Shown here piece by piece: positions 18,607 to 28,967 of a stretch of 64,000 nt of DNA. The stretch spans positions 310,001 to 374,000 of the forward strand of contig NZ_JACIEK010000001.1 in NCBI RefSeq assembly GCF_014196835.1, in the 5' to 3' direction. The notes under the pieces are model-generated. The model was not told the origin of the DNA. It saw only the letters and a program-made list of their open reading frames with translations, and searched no databases. Position 1 is the stretch's first letter. Every line of letters begins with the position of its first letter. This stretch comes from Aureimonas pseudogalii. GTDB taxonomy: Bacteria > Pseudomonadota > Alphaproteobacteria > Rhizobiales > Rhizobiaceae. The translations under genes and the position numbers were made by a program.

Positions 18607-19911
18607 TCAGACGCCCTTCGTCAGGCGCAGGATCTTCGAGTCGCCGCCGCCGCGCTGTTCGGTCACGGCATAGACCGCGCCGTCCGGTCCGACCTTCACG
18701 TCGCGGATGCGCGCTTCCAACGGAATGCGCTCCTCGCTCGCCACGCGCCCGTCCTTCATCGTCAGGGCGACGAGCCCCTGCGTCACCAGACCACCGACGA
18801 GCACGGTGCCGTTCCATTCGGGGAACTCGGTGCCCTCGTAGACCGCCATGCCGGACGGGCCGATCACCGGATCCCAATAGTAGACGGGCTGCTCCATGCC
18901 CTCCTTGGCGGTGATGCCGTCGCCTACGGGCTGCCCCCCGTAGGAGATGCCGTAGGTGATCACGGGCCAGCCGTAGTTCTTGCCGGGCTCGGGCTGGTTC
19001 AACTCGTCGCCGCCGCGCGGCCCGTGCTCGATCGTCCAGAGCCGGCCCTCGCCGTCGAGGGTGGCGGACTGCAGGTTGCGATGACCGTAGGACCAGATCG
19101 CGTCCTGTGCGCCCTCGCGATCGACGAAGGGATTGTCGGCGGGAACCGAGCCGTCGGCGTTGATGCGGAAGATCTTGCCGAGGCCGCTGTCGAGGTTCTG
19201 CGCCTGGTCGCGGATCGGCTCGTCGGAGCGCTCGCCCACCGTCACGAAGAGCTTGCCGTCGGGCGCGAAGACGAGGCGCGAGCCGAAATGCTTGTCGCCG
19301 TCATAGCCCGGCGTCTGCTGGAAGATCACCTTCATGTCGTCAAGCGAGGCCGTCTCGCCGCTGGCGACGAGCTTGGCTGAGGCCACCGAGGTGCCGTTGA
19401 CGTCGCCCTCGCGCGGCTCCGAGAAGGAGAAGAAGACGAGGCCGTCGCTGGCGTAGTCGGGGCCGAGCACGACGTCGAGGAGACCGCCCTGGCCTGCCGA
19501 GGCGACCTCGGGCAGTCCCGAGACCTCGGTGCGCGTCTCGCCGTCCGGCGACACGATCATCATCTTGCCGTCCTTGGCGGCCACGAGTATGCGGCCGTCC
19601 GGCAGGAACTCCATCGACCAGAGATGTGGCAGGCCGTCGGCCACCGTCTCCACCTTCACCTTCGTCAATTGTGCCGGCTGGTTCGCACGGGTCTGGCCGG
19701 CGAAGGCGGGCGTCTGCGCGGGTGCGTTGGCCGCGGCGGTCTCGGCCGGCTGGCCGGCGCCGCCGCCATCGTCGGGAAGGTTGCCGTCGACATGCTGGAG
19801 GCGGTCGGCGTCGTTTCCGGTGGCCTGCGCCATCGAGACGCCCGTGCCGAGGAGGGTCGTGGCGAGGAGGAGGGCGAGACCGGAGGTGGCGCGGCAGGAG
19901 GACGATCGCAT
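18607..19911 (-). CDS. Soluble aldose sugar dehydrogenase, PQQ-dependent (GSDH/YliI family)
   Basis: A 434-residue exported protein of the glucose/sorbosone dehydrogenase family, six-bladed propellers that oxidise aldoses with PQQ in the periplasm. A Sec signal peptide occupies about 1-29 (LALLLATTLLGTGVSMAQA). Family landmarks include LPHLWSMEFLPDGRILVA, GGLLDVVLGPDYA, HFGSRLVFAPDGKLFVTVGER, RNLQSATLD and GPRGGDELN. No PQQ biosynthesis gene is present in the window. The ATG at 19911 has gaaagg upstream and starts the signal peptide; the frame is open further upstream but without protein features. It diverges from the methyltransferase gene. Confidence 0.87.
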   Translation of the reverse strand: MRSSSCRATSGLALLLATTLLGTGVSMAQATGNDADRLQHVDGNLPDDGGGAGQPAETAAANAPAQTPAFAGQTRANQPAQLTKVKVETVADGLPHLWSMEFLPDGRILVAAKDGKMMIVSPDGETRTEVSGLPEVASAGQGGLLDVVLGPDYASDGLVFFSFSEPREGDVNGTSVASAKLVASGETASLDDMKVIFQQTPGYDGDKHFGSRLVFAPDGKLFVTVGERSDEPIRDQAQNLDSGLGKIFRINADGSVPADNPFVDREGAQDAIWSYGHRNLQSATLDGEGRLWTIEHGPRGGDELNQPEPGKNYGWPVITYGISYGGQPVGDGITAKEGMEQPVYYWDPVIGPSGMAVYEGTEFPEWNGTVLVGGLVTQGLVALTMKDGRVASEERIPLEARIRDVKVGPDGAVYAVTEQRGGGDSKILRLTKGV

Positions 19912-20102
19912 GAAGAGCCTTTCTCGATGGGCATACGCAGCGACGACCCCGTGGGGCCGACTGCATCTGAGAGGGACTTGGTCTTCAACGACTGGCGCAC
20001 AAGGTTTTCCCGGTTTGTTGACCGGCGCGTGTTCTCGGCCGGGCGGAAGCGGAAGCGATGCCGGCGCCTTTATCGCGGCGCCAGACCTGCTAAAGACGCG
20101 GC

Positions 20103-21032
20103 GTGACGAACGCTTCTCCCCCCGCATCCCCCGCCGCCGCGCTCTACGGCTCGCCGCCCGCCGACCTTGCCGACGCGCCGCCCGGCGCCGCGCAGGTGTC
20201 GCCGCTGCGTCCCGGTTCGGCCGACATCGCCGCGCTCGCCGACGACAGCATCGGGCAATTCACCGTGGCGGCACCGCCCGGCTCGATCGAGCGCCGCTTC
20301 GTGCTGGCCCATGCGCTTCGCGCCCTCGCGTCGGATGGGCGTCTCGTGGCGCTGGCCCTCAAGGACAAGGGCGGCTCGCGGCTGCGGGGCGAGCTCGAAG
20401 AGCTCGGATGCGAGGTCGCCGAAAGCTACAAGGCGCGGCATCGGATCTGCGTCGCCCGCAAACCCGCCGGCGGCGAGGCGGCGATCTCAGCGGCGATCGA
20501 GGCGGGCAGCCCGCGCTTCGTGGAAATACTCGGCCTTCATTCGCAACCCGGCATCTTCTCGTGGGATCGCATCGACCCCGGCTCCGCCCTGCTGCTGGCC
20601 CATCTCCCGGCGCTAGCCGGCCAGGGAGCCGACCTCGGGGCCGGACTCGGCATTCTCGCGCGCCATCTGCTGCAGGGGTCGAAGGTCGAGGCGGTGACGC
20701 TGGTCGAGCTCGACCGGCGCGCCATGGAGGCCGCCCGGCTGAACGTTACCGATCCGCGGGCCCGGTTTCTTTGGGCGGATGCGCGCGAGACGGGGCTCAC
20801 CGAACTCGACTTCGTGGTGAGCAACCCGCCGTTCCACGCCGAAGGCATCGAGGATCGCGGGCTCGGGCAGGCCTTCATCGCCGCGGCCGCCCGCATGCTG
20901 CGGCGCTCCGGCACGCTCGTTCTCGTTGCCAACCGGCACATGCCCTACGAGGCGGCGCTGCGCACCGCCTTCCGCAGCGTCGAGACCATCGCCGACACCG
21001 CCGGCTACAAGATCTTCGAAGCCCGAAAATGA
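20103..21032 (+). CDS. RsmC/RlmG-like rRNA guanine N2-methyltransferase
   Basis: A 309-residue SAM-dependent methyltransferase with the two-part architecture of RsmC: a degenerate N-terminal half and a C-terminal catalytic half. The SAM-binding loop GADLGAGLGIL is near 174-185, and the catalytic NPPFH motif, typical of enzymes methylating the N2 amino group of guanine in rRNA, is at 241-245. It likely modifies 16S G1207 or a similar base. Start is GTG 20103. The stop overlaps the start of an rRNA pseudouridine synthase gene, consistent with a ribosome-modification pair. Confidence 0.82.
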   Translation: MTNASPPASPAAALYGSPPADLADAPPGAAQVSPLRPGSADIAALADDSIGQFTVAAPPGSIERRFVLAHALRALASDGRLVALALKDKGGSRLRGELEELGCEVAESYKARHRICVARKPAGGEAAISAAIEAGSPRFVEILGLHSQPGIFSWDRIDPGSALLLAHLPALAGQGADLGAGLGILARHLLQGSKVEAVTLVELDRRAMEAARLNVTDPRARFLWADARETGLTELDFVVSNPPFHAEGIEDRGLGQAFIAAAARMLRRSGTLVLVANRHMPYEAALRTAFRSVETIADTAGYKIFEARK

Positions 21033-21766
21033 CCAAGACACCGACCTCGCGCCTCGACAAGCTGCTCGCCAACATGGGCTACGCCTCGCGCCGCGAGATC
21101 CAGCTCTTGGCGAAGAACGGCCGCATCCGCCTCGACGGGGCGCCGCGGCCCCGCGCCGACGAGCGGATCTCGCTCACGCCCGATCTCGAAACCCGCCTCG
21201 TGGTGGATGGCGAGGCGCTCGATCCCCTCCCCGGCTTCATCCTGATGCTGAACAAGCCGCTCGGCGTCACCTGCTCGCACAAGGAAGCGGGGCCGCTCGT
21301 CTACGATCTCCTGCCGCCTCGCTGGCGCCGACGCGACCCAGCCCTCTCGACGGTGGGGCGTCTCGACAAGGAGACCTCGGGCCTCCTCCTGATGACCGAC
21401 GACGGGGCGCTGCTCCATCGCATCATCTCGCCGAGCCGCCACGTGCCCAAGCGCTACCGCGCGACGCTGGCGCGCCCGATGACCGGCACCGAGGCGGCGC
21501 TCTTCTCGGCGGGAACGTTAATGCTGGAAGGCGAGACCAAGCCGCTGGCGCCGGCCGAACTCGAGATCGTCGGGCCGCAGGAGGCGCTGCTGGCGGTGCA
21601 CGAGGGCCGCTACCATCAGGTGCGCCGCATGTTCGCGGCCGCGGGCAACCATGTCGAGACGCTGCATCGCGAGGCGGTGGGCGCGCTGACGCTGCCGGCC
21701 GATCTCGAACCCGGCCACCTGCGGCGCCTCACGCTGGCGGACGTCGACGCCATCTTCGCGGCCTGA
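21029..21766 (+). CDS. rsuA: rRNA pseudouridine synthase (RsuA family)
   Basis: A 245-residue enzyme with an N-terminal S4 RNA-binding domain (about 4-48, LDKLLANMGYASRREIQLLAKNG-like start) and an RsuA/RluB-type catalytic domain. The catalytic aspartate is D113 in GRLDKETSGLLLMTDDG, and the C-terminal EGRYHQVRRMFAAAG signature is present. Family members isomerise uridine 516 of 16S rRNA or equivalent sites. The ATG overlaps the previous stop (ATGA). It is convergent with gnd. Confidence 0.88.
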   Translation: MTKTPTSRLDKLLANMGYASRREIQLLAKNGRIRLDGAPRPRADERISLTPDLETRLVVDGEALDPLPGFILMLNKPLGVTCSHKEAGPLVYDLLPPRWRRRDPALSTVGRLDKETSGLLLMTDDGALLHRIISPSRHVPKRYRATLARPMTGTEAALFSAGTLMLEGETKPLAPAELEIVGPQEALLAVHEGRYHQVRRMFAAAGNHVETLHREAVGALTLPADLEPGHLRRLTLADVDAIFAA

Positions 21767-21780
21767 CGCCTGCCGTCCGG

Positions 21781-21815
21781 GATCGACCGACGACTTGCCG
21801 GTCGATCGCTTCTTT
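21781..21815. terminator. Terminator between convergent rsuA and gnd
   Basis: GATCGACCG (21781-21789) and CGGTCGATC (21799-21807) form a perfect 9-base stem with a 9-base loop, followed on the plus strand by gcttcttt. It lies in the 56-base gap between the two stop codons. Confidence 0.65.
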
Positions 21816-21822
21816 GGCCGTA

Positions 21823-23259
21823 TCAGCCGACGGCGGGCCACTTGTGGTGGAACGTGCCCTCGCGGTCGAGGCGCTTGAACGTGTGGGCGCCGAAGAGGTC
21901 GCGCTGGGCCTGCGTGAGGTTGGTGGTGCCGCGGGCCCGGCGGTAGTCGTCGAAATAGGCGAGCGCGGCCGAGAGCGCGGGCACCGGCAGGCCGGCGAGC
22001 ACGGCCTTCGCGACGACGCGGCGCAGCGAGGCCTGCCCCTCTTCCACCAGCGTCTTGAAGCTCGGCGCCAGGAGGAGGTTCACCACCTCGCCGCCGCCGG
22101 CCTCGTAGGCCTGCGTGATGTCGTCGAGGAAGCGCGAGCGGATGATGCAGCCGGCGCGCCAGATGCGCGCGATCTCGCCGAGCGGCAGGTTCCAGCCGAA
22201 CTCCTTCGAGGCCTCCGCCATCGTGGCGTAGCCCTGCGCGTAGGCGATCAGCTTGGCGGTCTCCAGCGCCGCCTCCAGCTCCTTTAGGCCATCGGCGTCG
22301 GCGTGGAATTCGGCGCGCGCCGTCGCGACGGCACCGAAGAGCTTGGCGGCCTCCGCGCGCTCGGAGCGGCGCGAGGAGATGCCGCGCGCTGAGACGGCGG
22401 CCTCCAGCGTGGTGGCGCCGATGCCGAGCTTCTGCGCCTCGATCACCGACCAGCGCCCGGTGCCCTTCTGCCCGGCCTCGTCGACGATGACGTCGACCAT
22501 CGGCTTGCCGGTCTCGGGGTCGGTCTCGGCCAGCGTCACAGCCGAGATCTCGACGAGGTAGGACGAGAGGCCGCGCGTGTTCCAGTCGGCGAAGATGTCG
22601 GCCATCTCGCCGGCCTTCAGCCCGACGCCGTCGCGCAGGATGCCGTAGATCTCGGCGATCATCTGCATGTCGGCGTATTCGATGCCGTTGTGGATGGTCT
22701 TGACGAAATGCCCGGCGCCGCCCGTGCCCAGCCAGTCGACGCAAGGGGTGCCGTCGTACTTGGCGGAGATCGGCTCGAGCAGCGGCTTGAGGCGCTCCCA
22801 CACGGCCTCGTCGCCGCCCACCATGATGGAGGGCCCATGGCGCGCGCCCTCTTCGCCGCCCGAGACGCCCATACCGACGAAGTGAATGCCAGTGTCCTTC
22901 ACGGCCGCGTCGCGGCGCACCGTGTCGTTGAAGTCGGCATTGCCGGCGTCGATGAGGATGTCGCCCTTGTCGAGATGCGGCAGCACCAGCGCCATCTGCT
23001 CGTCCACCGGCTGGCCGGCATTGACCATGAGCACGACGACGCGAGGGCTCTTCAGCGTCGAGATGAACTGCTCGATCGTGTCGGTGGGCACAAGGCGCTC
23101 GGCGAGCGCCGGGTTGTCGTCGCGCACCCCGTAGGCCTTGGCCACCGTGCGGTTGAAGAGGGCCACCGTGAAGGCGCCGTTGTCGGCGAAGTTGAGGGCG
23201 AGGTTCGCGCCCATCGTGCCCATGCCGAGGACGCCGAGGTCCGCCTGTCCGTCACTCAT
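21823..23259 (-). CDS. gnd: 6-phosphogluconate dehydrogenase, decarboxylating
   Basis: A 478-residue oxidative pentose-phosphate enzyme that converts 6-phosphogluconate and NADP+ to ribulose 5-phosphate, CO2 and NADPH. The Rossmann motif GMGTMG is at 12-17, the catalytic lysine and helix GAGHFVKTIHNGIEYADMQ is near 183, and ADWNTRGLSSYLVEI and RAGCIIRS follow in the all-helical C-terminal domain. Length is standard for the long (non-mycobacterial) type. zwf and pgl are not in this window, so it stands alone here. Confidence 0.96.
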   Translation of the reverse strand: MSDGQADLGVLGMGTMGANLALNFADNGAFTVALFNRTVAKAYGVRDDNPALAERLVPTDTIEQFISTLKSPRVVVLMVNAGQPVDEQMALVLPHLDKGDILIDAGNADFNDTVRRDAAVKDTGIHFVGMGVSGGEEGARHGPSIMVGGDEAVWERLKPLLEPISAKYDGTPCVDWLGTGGAGHFVKTIHNGIEYADMQMIAEIYGILRDGVGLKAGEMADIFADWNTRGLSSYLVEISAVTLAETDPETGKPMVDVIVDEAGQKGTGRWSVIEAQKLGIGATTLEAAVSARGISSRRSERAEAAKLFGAVATARAEFHADADGLKELEAALETAKLIAYAQGYATMAEASKEFGWNLPLGEIARIWRAGCIIRSRFLDDITQAYEAGGGEVVNLLLAPSFKTLVEEGQASLRRVVAKAVLAGLPVPALSAALAYFDDYRRARGTTNLTQAQRDLFGAHTFKRLDREGTFHHKWPAVG

Positions 23260-23387
23260 GCCCGTCTCCCCCTGTGGCGCCCGCTCGGCCTGCGCATGGC
23301 GCGGACTCGGGGGGCCTTCATCGTCGGTGGCTAGCGATAGCCGCTCGCGAAACGGTTGAAAAGGCGGCGCGCGCCGCCCTTCCCGCC

Positions 23388-24230
23388 TTAGCGGTGCAGA
23401 TGCCCCGCATGGTAGGCGACGTGATCTCCCATGAAGGTCGAGATGAAGTTGTAGGAGTGGTCGTAGCCCTCGCGCATGTTGAGGGTCAGGCGGATGCCGG
23501 CCTTCTCGCAGGCGTCGCGCAGCAGCGTCGGGCGGAGCCCCGTGTCGAGGAACTCGTCGGCCGTGCCCTGGTCGACGTAGAATTCCGGGTAGCGCCGCCC
23601 GTCCTGAATCAGCAGCGTCGCGTCGTATTCGCGCTGCGCCTTGGAGCCGACGCCGAGATACTTGTCGAACGCGCCCTTCGACCAGTCGGCCGTGGTCGGC
23701 TGCACGATGGGCGCGAGGGCCGAGGCGCTGCGGTAGCGATCGGGGTTCTTCAGCACGATCGTCAGCGCGCCATGGCCGCCCATCGAGTGGCCCATGATCG
23801 ACTGGCGGCGCATGTCGGCCGGAAAGTGCGTCGCGAGATAGCCCGGCAGTTCGTCGGTGACGTAGGAATACATGCGATAGTTCGCGGCATAGGGCTCGCG
23901 CGTCGCATCGAGATAGAAGCCGGCGCCCGAGCCGAACTGCCAGTTGCCGGCCTCGTCGGGCACGCCGGCGCCGCGCGGGCTGGTGTCGGGCAGCACGATC
24001 ATCACGCCGTGTTCGGCGGCGGCCTTGCGATACTCGGCCTTGTCCATCGCGTTCTGGTGCGAGCAGGTGAGGCCCGACAGATACCAGAGCACGGGCACGC
24101 GGCCGGTCTCGGCCTGCGGCGGCGTGAAGACCGCGAAGGTCATTACCGTGTCGGTGGAGCGCGAGTGGTGGCGGTAGACGCCCTGCGTGCCGCCATGGGC
24201 CTTGGAGGAGGAGACGATATCGAGCGGCAT
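23388..24230 (-). CDS. fghA: S-formylglutathione hydrolase
   Basis: A 280-residue alpha/beta hydrolase of the esterase D family, which splits S-formylglutathione to formate and glutathione in glutathione-dependent formaldehyde oxidation. The nucleophile serine is in GHSMGGHGAL near 148; LSGLTCSHQNAMDKAEYRKAAAEHG is typical of FghA, and the catalytic histidine lies in the C-terminal YDHSYNFISTFM. Start ATG 24230 has aggatg-like purines upstream. It is downstream of adhC with one GNAT gene between, supporting the pathway assignment. Confidence 0.95.
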   Translation of the reverse strand: MPLDIVSSSKAHGGTQGVYRHHSRSTDTVMTFAVFTPPQAETGRVPVLWYLSGLTCSHQNAMDKAEYRKAAAEHGVMIVLPDTSPRGAGVPDEAGNWQFGSGAGFYLDATREPYAANYRMYSYVTDELPGYLATHFPADMRRQSIMGHSMGGHGALTIVLKNPDRYRSASALAPIVQPTTADWSKGAFDKYLGVGSKAQREYDATLLIQDGRRYPEFYVDQGTADEFLDTGLRPTLLRDACEKAGIRLTLNMREGYDHSYNFISTFMGDHVAYHAGHLHR

Positions 24231-24273
24231 CGGAGAAACATCCTTGTTCGGTCGGGAGGTCCGGGTCGTCGGG

Positions 24274-24744
24274 TCAGGCCGCCACGGAGGCGGCCCGACG
24301 CATGTCGACATGCGCGATGTCGTCTTCCAGATAGGCGTCGGAGACCGAGGTGAAGCCGTGGCGCCCGTAGAATGACGCGAGATGGGCCTGCGCCGAGAGA
24401 TCGACGGCGCTCGCGGGCCAGCGCTCCGTGCAGAGGCGCAGCGCCTCCGCCATCAGCCGGTGGCCGAGGCCGGCGCCGCGAAAGGCACGGGCCGTCGCCA
24501 CGCGGCCGATCCGCGCCGCGCCGCCCGAAGCCTCGGGCGCGAAGACCCGCAGGCATCCGGCCAGCTCGCCATCGATCTCGCAGAGCAGATGCAGCGCGGC
24601 GGGGTCGCGCCCGTCGATCTCGGCGAAGGCGCAGGCCTGCTCGACCACGAACACGTCCGCGCGCAGCTTCAGAAGATCGCGAACCTCCCGGCCACCGAGC
24701 GCATCGAACGCGGCCCAGCGCCAGGTTTCCCCCGCCCGGTCCAC
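24274..24744 (-). CDS. GNAT-family N-acetyltransferase (ElaA-like)
   Basis: A 156-residue acetyltransferase. The order LRADVFVVEQACAFAEIDGRD, then RIGRVATARAFRGAGLGHRLMAEAL (acetyl-CoA-binding R/QxxGxG/A as RGAGLGHRL) and FYGRHGFTSVSDAYLEDDIAHVDM, is characteristic of ElaA. Its substrate is unknown. The start is GTG 24744, 8 bases after the adhC stop; no ATG is available before the conserved core. It sits within the formaldehyde-oxidation cluster, probably in one transcript with adhC and fghA. Confidence 0.85.
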   Translation of the reverse strand: MDRAGETWRWAAFDALGGREVRDLLKLRADVFVVEQACAFAEIDGRDPAALHLLCEIDGELAGCLRVFAPEASGGAARIGRVATARAFRGAGLGHRLMAEALRLCTERWPASAVDLSAQAHLASFYGRHGFTSVSDAYLEDDIAHVDMRRAASVAA

Positions 24745-24752
24745 GGCGCGGC

Positions 24753-25865
<1,113 letters not shown>

Positions 25866-25992
25866 CGAAGGTCTCCTCGGGAACGGGCCGCGACGCGGCG
25901 GGCCAGGATGGGAGCGGCCGGGCGCGGCGCTTCCGTTGCCGTGCTGAATACAACGGGACGCCCCCCGGACGCCACCGTCGCCGCGGGCGGAC

Positions 25993-26886
25993 TCATGCGT
26001 TTTGCGCGGTCCCGTTCAACGCCGTCAGTCGCTGCTTCGCAAGACCAAGCGCGCCGTCCAGCGCATCGCCGAGCGCCGGCGACAGGCGCGCGCTCGCCGA
26101 CGGCGGCAGGAAAGGCTGCATCGGCGCGGCGAGACCGCCGAGCAGCGCGATCCGCGCGCAGCCGGCCTGCGCCAGCGCCTCCGCCAGCCCGCCGATGGCA
26201 AGGCCAGCCTCCGCGAGGAGTTCGGCCGCCGCGGGATCGCTCGGGGCGGTGGCGAGCACGAGCGGCGCGAGCGCCGCGTAGTCGGCCGGGGAAGCGCGCT
26301 CCATCCAGGTCGTCATCGCGCTCGTGCGGTCGGCGAAGCGTTCGAGGATCGCGGCCGCAAGCGGCCCGCGCAGGCGACGGCCGTCCACGGCCTGAAGGCT
26401 CAGGCCGAAGGCGGCAAGCCCCAAGCGCGCGCCCGATCCTTCGTCGGAGGCAGGCAGCCCGTAGCCGCCGAAGCGCAGGGGCTGGCCGTGCAGGAGGCCC
26501 ACCGCGATGGTGCCGGTGCCCACCACCACCACGCCGCCCTCCGCGCCCCCGTGGGCGCCGAGGCAAGCGATCGTGCCGTCGTCGGTGAAGGCAAGATCCG
26601 CGAAGGGGTGCGGGCGCCCGGCGAAGGCCTCGGCCGCCCCCTCGCGCCGGAAGCCGGCGACCCCGGCCACCGCCACGGCGCGCGAGAAGGCGAAGGGGCC
26701 GAGCCCTGCCGCGCCCCACGCGCCGCGCACGGCCTCCATCATCGCGTCGAAGGCCGGGGCGACCCCGAGGCGCGCCGAGGCCGGCCCGCCATGCCCCTCG
26801 CCGATCGCGCGACCGTCGGCGAGCGCCAGCCGCGCGCGACAGGAGGAGCCGCCGGCATCGATGCCGAGAAGAAGCGCGTCGCTCAT
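25993..26886 (-). CDS. BadF/BadG/BcrA/BcrD-type N-acetylglucosamine kinase
   Basis: A 297-residue ASKHA-fold ATPase. The phosphate-1 motif [15 protein letters not shown] is at 9-23, phosphate-2 [13 protein letters not shown] is mid-chain, and the adenosine motif appears as [10 protein letters not shown] near the C-terminus. Such proteins in proteobacteria phosphorylate N-acetylglucosamine or related amino sugars in cell-wall recycling. It stands alone, 127 bases beyond the adhC start on the same strand. The ATG at 26886 starts directly at the kinase fold; the open frame further upstream lacks family features. Confidence 0.85.
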   Translation of the reverse strand: MSDALLLGIDAGGSSCRARLALADGRAIGEGHGGPASARLGVAPAFDAMMEAVRGAWGAAGLGPFAFSRAVAVAGVAGFRREGAAEAFAGRPHPFADLAFTDDGTIACLGAHGGAEGGVVVVGTGTIAVGLLHGQPLRFGGYGLPASDEGSGARLGLAAFGLSLQAVDGRRLRGPLAAAILERFADRTSAMTTWMERASPADYAALAPLVLATAPSDPAAAELLAEAGLAIGGLAEALAQAGCARIALLGGLAAPMQPFLPPSASARLSPALGDALDGALGLAKQRLTALNGTAQNA

Positions 26887-27125
26887 CGGCGGCCTTTCGA
26901 GGACGGGAAAACGGCGGGACCGGCGCCGCTCGGCGGCACTGTCGATCGAGGGGCTTTCGGCCGCATGGCGACCGGCAACAAACCCTCGCTGCCGTCGATC
27001 GAATCGCATATCGGTGTCGCGCCGTGAAGAGGCCGTGCACTTAGCTCGAGGTCGTTCGAGACGGGTCGCCGTCGCTTCGCGGTCCGCCGGCCGACGCGCC
27101 CATCCCGACACCGGAGCCTTCCCGC

Positions 27126-27611
27126 ATGGCGGCCCTGCCGCACTCCCCCTCCCCCGAAGCCTGGCGCCACGGTGCCTTGCTGATCCTTCCCTGCCCCGGC
27201 CGCCGCCGCCCGTTCCGCGAGGATGTCGGGTCGCTGCGGCTGCTGCGCGTCTCCTGCCTTCTCGGCTTGGCAGAACCGCACGAACTGGCCGACGCCGACT
27301 GGCTCGGCACGGAACTCGCCGAGGCCGGCATCGAATGGCTGCAGATGCCCGTTCCCGACTTCGGCACGCCACCGAGCGAGACGGCGTGGCGGGCGGCCGC
27401 CGCGCGGATCCACGCGCGCCTTGACCGGAACGAGACGGTGGCGGTTCATTGCTGGGGCGGGCTCGGGCGCTCCGGCATGGTCGCGGCGCGGCTGCTGCGC
27501 GAGCGCGGCCGCACGCCGGCAACGGCGCTGGCGCGCGTTCGCCGCGCGCGTCCCGGCGCGGTCGAGACGGCCGAGCAGGAAGCCTGGATCGCCGCGGACT
27601 CCGCGCCCTGA
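27126..27611 (+). CDS. Small protein-tyrosine/dual-specificity phosphatase-like protein
   Basis: A 161-residue protein with the Cys-dependent phosphatase signature HCX5R as HCWGGLGRSG, nucleophile C109 and phosphate-binding R115. The preceding VPDFGTPPSETAW has the general-acid aspartate expected of dual-specificity phosphatases. No signal peptide is visible, so it is probably cytoplasmic; its substrate is unknown. It diverges from the sugar kinase and is convergent, with only 21 bases between stops, with the tri-haem cytochrome gene. Confidence 0.82.
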   Translation: MAALPHSPSPEAWRHGALLILPCPGRRRPFREDVGSLRLLRVSCLLGLAEPHELADADWLGTELAEAGIEWLQMPVPDFGTPPSETAWRAAAARIHARLDRNETVAVHCWGGLGRSGMVAARLLRERGRTPATALARVRRARPGAVETAEQEAWIAADSAP

Positions 27612-27632
27612 AGCTCGTCGCATCCGCCGGCT

Positions 27633-28967
27633 TCACCCGCCGGCGGGACGGCTCGCGTACCAGAGAGCGACGGCGTCGATCTGCTCCTGCGTCATGTTGA
27701 TCGCGATCGGCCGCATGACGTGGGCCATCGCCGTGCCGCCGCGCTCGTCGTCCTTCCAGAGCTGGAGATTGGTGGCGATGAACCATTCCGGCTGGCCCGC
27801 CAGATAGGGGTAGAGCGCGTTCTTGCCGCGTCCCGCGGAGCCGTGGCAGCTGTCACAGGCCGCGATCTTCTCGGTCGGCAGGCCCTCTTCGGCGAGGCGC
27901 CGGCCGAGCGCCATGAGGCCCTCGACGCTGTAGGGCGGACCGTTCGCCGCAGCGTGATCGACCACGGCCGCGGCGCCGACCGGCGTGGGCTCGGCGGCGG
28001 GCGCGTCCGCGCCGATGGTGCCGCGGGGTGCCCGCGCCTTGTGCTCCTCGCCGATCGCGACGCCCACCGGCGCGGGGACGGCGTGTTGCGCAGCGGGATC
28101 GGAAGCGGGTTGCGCCGCGTAATGCGCGGCCAGCCGGCGCAGCGTCGCCTCGTCGTGAATGCCGGCGGCGGGCGTCATGATGCCGCTTTCGCGCCGGCCC
28201 GCGGCATAGGCGAGAAGCGTCTCGGCGAGATAGGCCTCACTCTGGCCGGCGATCACCGGGAAGGCCCCGGCCGCGCCGACGCCGCGACCGTTCTCGCCAT
28301 GGCAGCGGGCGCAGTCGGCCAGCGCGGGATCGCCGGCCTGCCCCATCGCGCTCAAGCCCAGCGTCTGCGGCGAGGCGCCCTCGCCCGTCGTCGCGTCGGC
28401 AGCCCGCGTCGCCGGGTCGGCGTTTTCCGTTTCCATCGGCCGTCCACCGAGGGCCAGCCGGCCGTAGGTCGCAGCGTCCATGGTGGGCAGCGCGCGCAGG
28501 AAAGCGACCATCGCCCAGACCTCGTCGGGCCGCTTCTGCGACACCCAGGCCGGCATGCCCGAATATTTCACGCCGTGCTGGCCGATCCAGAACAGCTCGC
28601 GATCCTTCCACTCGCCGACCTGCCCCTCCAGACGCGGCGGCCAGGGCATCATCTCCTTCACCACCGGCGACTGGAGCTCGCCCGGCGCCCCGTGGCAGGG
28701 CGCGCAGCCGCTGGCGAAATGGCCGGCGGCGCGCTGCACGAGGCTGGCATCCGTGAGATCGACGCCCTCGGGCACGGAAATGGCGAGGGACTGCGTGTCG
28801 ACGGCGTTCTCGAAGGTCCAGTGCAGGAACCACTCCACCGGGGCGAAGTGGCCCGACGAGGCGGCGATCGAGACGAGGCCGGACCAGCCGACCGCCAACG
28901 CCCCGACCACGCCGACCACGGGCACAAGCGCCAGGCGCTTCCAGGTGATGGTGATCGTGCGCTTCAT
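27633..28967 (-). CDS. Membrane-anchored tri-haem cytochrome c
   Basis: A 444-residue protein with one N-terminal membrane segment (about 12-35) and three cytochrome c modules. Haem motifs are CAPCH near 88-92, CARCH near 216-220 and CDSCH near 370-374. Modules 2 and 3 have GENGRGVGAAG and GSAGRGKNALYPYLAGQ patterns of cytochrome c4-like domains. Modules 2 and 3 are linked by an Ala/Pro-rich spacer of some 70 residues. As last gene of the oxidase operon it probably donates electrons to the oxidase. Its ATG overlaps the CtaG gene stop by 4 bases. Confidence 0.87.
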   Translation of the reverse strand: MKRTITITWKRLALVPVVGVVGALAVGWSGLVSIAASSGHFAPVEWFLHWTFENAVDTQSLAISVPEGVDLTDASLVQRAAGHFASGCAPCHGAPGELQSPVVKEMMPWPPRLEGQVGEWKDRELFWIGQHGVKYSGMPAWVSQKRPDEVWAMVAFLRALPTMDAATYGRLALGGRPMETENADPATRAADATTGEGASPQTLGLSAMGQAGDPALADCARCHGENGRGVGAAGAFPVIAGQSEAYLAETLLAYAAGRRESGIMTPAAGIHDEATLRRLAAHYAAQPASDPAAQHAVPAPVGVAIGEEHKARAPRGTIGADAPAAEPTPVGAAAVVDHAAANGPPYSVEGLMALGRRLAEEGLPTEKIAACDSCHGSAGRGKNALYPYLAGQPEWFIATNLQLWKDDERGGTAMAHVMRPIAINMTQEQIDAVALWYASRPAGG

